A stretch of 9,670 nt of DNA from Lachnoclostridium sp. UBA3775 (GTDB lineage: Bacteria > Bacillota > Clostridia > Lachnospirales > Lachnospiraceae): NCBI GenBank assembly GCA_002369525.1, contig DFFN01000199.1, forward strand, positions 1 to 9,670, read 5' to 3'. The notes below the pieces were generated by a model. That model ran no database searches, was not told where the DNA came from, and saw only the letters and a list, made by a program, of their open reading frames with translations. The translations under genes and the position numbers were made by a program. This document shows positions 6,292 to 9,670 of this stretch, one piece after another. Within the stretch, counting starts at the first letter, position 1; every line of letters starts with the position of its first letter.

Positions 6292-7131
6292 TTAATATTC
6301 TCCTGTCATTTTGGACAGCTGGTCAAATCTGAATACGGGGCCGTCCTTGCAGACATATTTCTCACCGACGTTGCAACGTCCGCACTTACCGAAACCGCAC
6401 TTCATACGAAGCTCAAGTGTTGTATAAACCTGCTCATCCTTGAAGCCGAGCTCTTTAAGACCTGCAAGCGTGAACTTGATCATGATCGGAGGTCCGCAGA
6501 GTACGCAGATCTTATCGGTTGAGAAGTTGAGCTCTTTTGCATAGGTCGGAACGAAGCCTACATGGCCGTCCCAGCCTTCCTGCTCACGGTCGATTGTAAG
6601 ATGTACGTCGCAGTTGGGTGTATTCATCCACTCGTTTTTGATCTCATCATAGAATACAAGGTCATCCTTGCTTCTTGAACCGTAAACGATGTCGATTTTT
6701 CCGTAATCGTCCCTGTTATCGCGCATGTAATTGATTACCGAACGAAGGGGAGCCAGTCCGATACCGCCGCCGATGAAAAGGAAATCCTTATCCTTGCCTT
6801 TGAACTCGGTATCTACTGGGAACCAGTGTCCGTAAGGTCCGCGGATTGTGATCATCTGTCCGGGCTCAAGCTGATGGAGCCAGTTTGTAACATGACCGCA
6901 GCGCTTGATTGAGAACTCCTGGAACTCTTTGTTTGTGGGTGATGAGGTAATTGAGAAAAGTGCCTCGCCTACACCGGGAATCGAGAGCATTGCGCACTGT
7001 CCGGGCATGTGTTCGAAAACCTTGCCGCCGTCAAGCGCATTTACTCTGAAGGTCTTAACATCAGGAGTTTCGGTTCTGATATCTGTAATGATTCCAAGCT
7101 GGGGAATCAAAGGATCAGTAAAATTACTCAT
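6292..7131 (-). CDS. FAD/NAD(P)H oxidoreductase with C-terminal iron-sulfur site (FlxA/AsrB-like)
   Basis: 279 residues of the ferredoxin-NADP reductase superfamily. An N-terminal FAD-binding barrel (~10-110) has FSITSSP (59-65) and the RGPYGHWF segment (97-104). The nucleotide-binding domain has GGGIGLAPLR (121-130) and the LCGPP motif (211-215). A C-terminal cysteine cluster, C245-x4-C250-x2-C253-x7-C261, is of the PyrK/AsrB type and likely binds [2Fe-2S]. It probably oxidises NADH (or NADPH) and passes electrons through the neighbouring FeS subunits to HdrA. AsrB of anaerobic sulfite reductase and FlxA of Hdr-Flx complexes share this plan. The ATG at 7131 is the best start, with AGGAGG (7140-7145) eight bases upstream. 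An in-frame GTG at 7140 would overlap that site and is rejected. It overlaps the end of the FlxB-like gene by 8 bases, so translation is probably coupled. Confidence 0.88.
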   Translation of the reverse strand: MSNFTDPLIPQLGIITDIRTETPDVKTFRVNALDGGKVFEHMPGQCAMLSIPGVGEALFSITSSPTNKEFQEFSIKRCGHVTNWLHQLEPGQMITIRGPYGHWFPVDTEFKGKDKDFLFIGGGIGLAPLRSVINYMRDNRDDYGKIDIVYGSRSKDDLVFYDEIKNEWMNTPNCDVHLTIDREQEGWDGHVGFVPTYAKELNFSTDKICVLCGPPIMIKFTLAGLKELGFKDEQVYTTLELRMKCGFGKCGRCNVGEKYVCKDGPVFRFDQLSKMTGEY

Positions 7132-8155
7132 TCTTCTCACCTCCTAATGCTTTTGCAACCTTAACTATATTCATATGGATAGGACAGCTTCTGAGGCATC
7201 TGCCGCAGCCTACGCACATGTATATTCCTTCGTTGTTCTCGGGATAATATACAAGCTTGTGCATGAAACGCTGACGGAATCTCTGCATATGGGTATGTCT
7301 TGAGTTTTCTGCCGCCATCTGTGTGAAGTCCTTGTACATGCAGGAATCCCAGCAACGGAAACGCTTGATTTCCTTGCCTGTGTCGAATTCGCGCACATCA
7401 TAGCACTGGCAGGTCGGGCAGTTAAAGGTACAGGTACCGCAGCCGAGGCAAGCCTCTGCAAGCTCCTCCCAGACAGGTGCATTGAACTTCTCAAGAAGCT
7501 CCATCTTTGAAAGCTCGTTAAGTTTGATATCTTTGATCGGAAGCCTGTCAAGCATGAACTTAACAGCTGCCTTTGAATCTTCAACAGGCTTGTCGTCGCC
7601 CTCGGTGAGAAGGTCTTTTACGGAAGCGATGAGCTTCTCACCCTTCTCGGTGTTAGCCTTGAAGAATATTTCGTCGCCGAAGATCCAGCTTGTAACATCT
7701 CCCTTGGGATTGCCTGCGTCAATGTCGTCAAATACGTGGCAGAAGCAGGTCTCCTGAGGTTTCTGGCATGCAAGGCTCACGATGGTGGCATGATCTCTTC
7801 TCTCCTTGTAGAACTGGTCTACAGGCTGCTGAAGAAGATATACTCTGTCGAGGATTTCAAAACTCTTCACATCGCAGGCACGTACGCCGAAGATAACGAA
7901 ATCCTTAACTGCCTCATGGGTATCAAGTATTTCGATTTTCTTTCCGTCAACCTTGAAATCGACGATATTCTCAACCTGGGGGAAGAAGAAATCCTTTGCG
8001 CTTCTTGTGGTATTGAAGGCTTCAGACATTACCATTCCGTCTTCATACTTTTTAAAGGAAGCGCCTTCCTTTGTATCTACGGGAAGATAAACAGTTTCAT
8101 TTTCGGATACTCTGCCAAAAAGCTTGGAAAGATCCGCAACCTTCATTTTAAGCAT
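7124..8155 (-). CDS. Iron-sulfur electron-transfer protein (FlxB/AsrA/HydB-like)
   Basis: 343 residues, soluble. The N-terminal half has the family motif FGVRACDVKSFEILD (89-103) and a Cys130...CFC (Cys137, Cys139) region. The C-terminal half has two [4Fe-4S] motifs, Cys236-239-242-246 and Cys314-317-320-324. The first continues as NCPTCQC, adding Cys249 and Cys251, and Cys268 and Cys272 follow. This is the architecture of anaerobic sulfite reductase subunit A and sulfhydrogenase beta subunits, which pair with an AsrB-type flavoprotein, as this one does with the next gene. Its role is presumably to relay electrons between the NAD(P)H flavoprotein and the FlxC/FlxD/HdrA side. The start overlaps the preceding stop by one base (TAATG), with AGGAGGAG seven bases upstream. 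No siroheme sulfite reductase subunit (AsrC) lies nearby, so sulfite reduction is unlikely. Orthology to a named Flx subunit is an inference. Confidence 0.82.
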   Translation of the reverse strand: MLKMKVADLSKLFGRVSENETVYLPVDTKEGASFKKYEDGMVMSEAFNTTRSAKDFFFPQVENIVDFKVDGKKIEILDTHEAVKDFVIFGVRACDVKSFEILDRVYLLQQPVDQFYKERRDHATIVSLACQKPQETCFCHVFDDIDAGNPKGDVTSWIFGDEIFFKANTEKGEKLIASVKDLLTEGDDKPVEDSKAAVKFMLDRLPIKDIKLNELSKMELLEKFNAPVWEELAEACLGCGTCTFNCPTCQCYDVREFDTGKEIKRFRCWDSCMYKDFTQMAAENSRHTHMQRFRQRFMHKLVYYPENNEGIYMCVGCGRCLRSCPIHMNIVKVAKALGGEKNE

Positions 8156-9129
8156 TACTGTTCTCCTCCTCTCTTATAAACTATGCCGGGCTCAACATCT
8201 TCATAGCTGAAGTTTGTGAGCGGGTATTTCTCATCGGGATCGGCACCGGCCTGGTAAGGTCCGTAAAGCTCGTTGATATCCTTGATGAACTTCCTGTTAA
8301 GGAGGTGCAGAGGGATATTCTGAGGACATACTCTCGAGCACTCGCCGCAGTCAGTACAACGACCGGCAACATGGAATGCACGGATGATATGGTAGTTCTG
8401 CTCTTCAAAGCTTGTAACGGCAGCCTTCTGTGAAATGCCCGAATTAAAGTTATCGAATACGCAGTTCTCGCAGGTACATGCGGGACATACGTTACGGCAG
8501 GCATTGCAGCGGATGCAGCGTGAAAGCTCGTTCTGCCAGAACTTAAATCTTTCGTCGGGAGTCATGGCTTCGATTTTTGCAACCTCGTCGAAGCGGTTGG
8601 AATCAACAACCTCTCCGTCCTCGCCGATAAGCTCGTCATACTGAACATGCTTCTTGGACTTGCAGTTAATGCAGCGTTCTGCCATTACTTCCATCTTGGG
8701 AACGGTAGCGTCGCCGTACATCGATGAGATAACGAAATTGGGGCCTTCGGACTTGATGCCGGTAACGCCTTCAATTCCTTTTTCTCTTATTTTATTGATA
8801 TCTGCCTTGCCGTAGCTGGGAACAGCGATAACATAAACCTTTTCACGGTCTATTCTGTGCTCTTTTAAAAGCTGTGCAAAGCTGTAGGAATCACAGGGCT
8901 TCTGGAAAACAAGGGTCTTGCCTTCCTTCTTAGCCTGTTCGATTAAATATTTGCTGAGGTTGGCACCGCAGAAATCGTCGTATACAAAATCACGATCAAG
9001 CTCCTCTGCGCTTTCAAAAAGTGCGGGAGTGATGTCATAGGAGAATTCTCCTCTCTTCCATCCGACTACTCTTTGGACGGTCCCGTCAGCCAAAAGCTCT
9101 TTAGCTCTTTTGATCATTTCGTCTTGCAT
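8155..9129 (-). CDS. Iron-sulfur electron-transfer protein, second member (FlxC-like)
   Basis: 324 residues, soluble, with the same domain order as the FlxB-like protein encoded next. It has KPCDSYSF (77-84, like the RACDVKSF motif), a middle Cys pair ERCINC (Cys153, Cys156), then Cys205-208-211-215 continuing as VCPACTCENC (Cys218, 220, 223). A last [4Fe-4S] motif is Cys258-261-264-268 (RCTDCGECSRVCP). At least two [4Fe-4S] clusters are expected and the extra cysteines suggest another metal or cluster site. The N-terminal part resembles the F420 hydrogenase/dehydrogenase beta-subunit superfamily, common in Hdr-linked FeS proteins, but nothing shows F420 use. The ATG has GGAGG seven bases upstream. 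The gene overlaps the end of the MvhD-like gene by 16 bases and the start of the FlxB-like gene by one. The electron-relay role is inferred from context. Confidence 0.78.
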   Translation of the reverse strand: MQDEMIKRAKELLADGTVQRVVGWKRGEFSYDITPALFESAEELDRDFVYDDFCGANLSKYLIEQAKKEGKTLVFQKPCDSYSFAQLLKEHRIDREKVYVIAVPSYGKADINKIREKGIEGVTGIKSEGPNFVISSMYGDATVPKMEVMAERCINCKSKKHVQYDELIGEDGEVVDSNRFDEVAKIEAMTPDERFKFWQNELSRCIRCNACRNVCPACTCENCVFDNFNSGISQKAAVTSFEEQNYHIIRAFHVAGRCTDCGECSRVCPQNIPLHLLNRKFIKDINELYGPYQAGADPDEKYPLTNFSYEDVEPGIVYKRGGEQ

Positions 9130-9554
9130 CTGAGATCCTCCAATCTGCGGTTTTCACCTAATTTGGTAACCGCTGCAACGAATTCTTCCATAGTCTGTGC
9201 AAACTTCTGGCCTTCTGCTGCGGAAACCCATTCAACCCTTGTACGCTCCTTCTCGATGCCGAGATAATCAAGCATTGAGAAAAGCAGGGTCATTCTTCTT
9301 CTTGTGTAGTAATTTCCTGTTGTATAGTGGCAGTCACCGGGATGGCATCCGCAAAGGATAACGCCGTCCGCGCCTCTCTGGAAAGCTCTTAAAACGAACA
9401 TAGGGTTAAGTCTTCCCGAGCAGGGGATTCTGATGATCTTAACGTTGGCAGGATACTGGAGACGGTTGGTACCCGAAAGGTCAGCGCCCGCATATGAACA
9501 CCAGTTACAGCAGAAAGCTACAATCTTTGGCGTCCAAGTTTTATTTTCACTCAT
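9114..9554 (-). CDS. mvhD: MvhD/FlxD-type [2Fe-2S] electron-transfer subunit
   Basis: 146 residues of the MvhD/FlpD/FrhD family, called 'hydrogenase iron-sulfur subunit' because of MvhADG but widespread with HdrA. All diagnostic motifs are present: CCNWCSYAGAD (Cys15, 16, 19), IPCSGRLNP (Cys45) and LCGCHPGDCHY (Cys68, 70, 75). They are known to hold a [2Fe-2S] cluster that delivers electrons to the FAD of HdrA. No hydrogenase gene is visible. The neighbours supply an NAD(P)H-linked Flx module, so it is better viewed as FlxD. It follows hdrA by 17 bases. Unlike the other genes here, its ATG has no recognisable Shine-Dalgarno sequence (TTAAAACGACT precedes it), so it may depend on ribosomes finishing hdrA. 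It overlaps the next gene by 16 bases. Confidence 0.9.
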   Translation of the reverse strand: MSENKTWTPKIVAFCCNWCSYAGADLSGTNRLQYPANVKIIRIPCSGRLNPMFVLRAFQRGADGVILCGCHPGDCHYTTGNYYTRRRMTLLFSMLDYLGIEKERTRVEWVSAAEGQKFAQTMEEFVAAVTKLGENRRLEDLRCKTK

Positions 9555-9571
9555 AGTCGTTTTAAGCGTAA

Positions 9572-9670
9572 TTAAAGTACGCTGTCTACCTCCGCCAAGA
9601 TTTGTTTATTGCTGAATCCAAGAAGATCCATAGCTCCAGAAGGGCAGGCAACTGTACAAGCACCACAACC
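9572..9670 (-). CDS. hdrA: HdrA C-terminus (partial, runs off the window)
   Basis: The last 32 codons of an open frame entering from the right edge end in TAA at 9572-9574. The visible peptide has CGACTVACPSGA followed by LGFSNKQILAEVDSVL. This is the typical end of HdrA: the final ferredoxin-like [4Fe-4S] motif, then a G-F-x-x-x-Q-I-L helix. HdrA is the FAD/FeS subunit that performs flavin-based electron bifurcation in heterodisulfide reductase-type complexes. The following MvhD-type gene, its standard partner, supports the call. The FAD domain and the rest of the protein lie outside the window, so length and integrity cannot be judged. Upstream genes (for instance hdrB and hdrC) also cannot be ruled out. 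Confidence 0.82.
   Translation of the reverse strand, partial: GCGACTVACPSGAMDLLGFSNKQILAEVDSVL

Noticed and set aside
6103..6522. Plus-strand open frame of 139 codons starting inside the palindromic spacer
   Set aside because: It begins with no ribosome site, runs through the structured repeat and then antisense to the FlxA-like gene, and its translation has no recognisable family character. It is a shadow of the real gene and the repeat.
7138..7140. GTG as the start of the FlxA-like gene, adding three residues
   Set aside because: The GTG overlaps the AGGAGG site (7140-7145), which is correctly spaced for the ATG at 7131. The family's usual short N-terminus also fits the later start.
6292..8155. 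AsrAB of an anaerobic sulfite reductase
   Set aside because: The pair has the AsrA/AsrB architecture, but no siroheme-binding AsrC-type gene adjoins it. The surrounding HdrA, MvhD and fumarate-reductase-type genes point to an Hdr-Flx electron-transfer module.
1..9670. tRNA, rRNA, CRISPR arrays, toxin-antitoxin genes or prophage genes
   Set aside because: No cloverleaf, repeat-spacer array, integrase or transposase gene was seen on either strand. The only repetitive structures are those listed.

Overview
The window looks like a chromosomal piece of a strictly anaerobic, low-to-mid GC Firmicute, most probably a Clostridia/Lachnospiraceae-type gut or rumen bacterium. This is inferred from strong AGGAGG ribosome sites, AT-rich spacers, A/T-flanked terminators and the enzyme families present. 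No rRNA or other phylogenetic marker is visible, so the placement is tentative.

Layout. Positions 1-318 hold no gene, only a probable terminator. Positions 319-1623 (minus) encode a short AspT/YidE/YbjL-family membrane exchanger. It is divergent, across a 209-bp promoter region, from a plus-strand gene (1833-3638, TTG start) for a FIST-domain sensor fused to a GGDEF diguanylate cyclase. A perfect A/T-flanked hairpin at 3684-3713 separates that gene from a convergent minus-strand operon filling the rest of the window.

The operon reads right to left: the last 32 codons of hdrA (cut by the window edge), an MvhD/FlxD-type [2Fe-2S] electron-transfer subunit, two related iron-sulfur proteins (FlxC-like, and FlxB/AsrA-like), a FAD/NAD(P)H oxidoreductase with a C-terminal FeS site (FlxA/AsrB-like), a 237-bp spacer with a 184-bp nested palindrome, a FrdB/HdrC-like iron-sulfur protein and a FrdA-like flavoprotein. 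The first five genes overlap or nearly touch, and so do the last two.

Interpretation. The first five genes form an NAD(P)H-oxidising Flx module joined to the flavin-bifurcating subunit HdrA. In known HdrABC-Flx systems the terminal reductase is HdrBC. Here the visible terminal module is instead a fumarate-reductase-type flavoprotein with a full set of fumarate-binding residues but without the usual FAD-linking histidine, plus a small iron-sulfur subunit whose C-terminal half resembles HdrC. No membrane anchor is encoded. The simplest model is a soluble, cytosolic NADH-dependent fumarate reductase complex that may couple fumarate reduction to ferredoxin reduction. The AspT-family exchanger (a family that includes a succinate exporter) and the FIST-GGDEF sensor beside it could belong to the same dicarboxylate metabolism, but only gene proximity suggests that.
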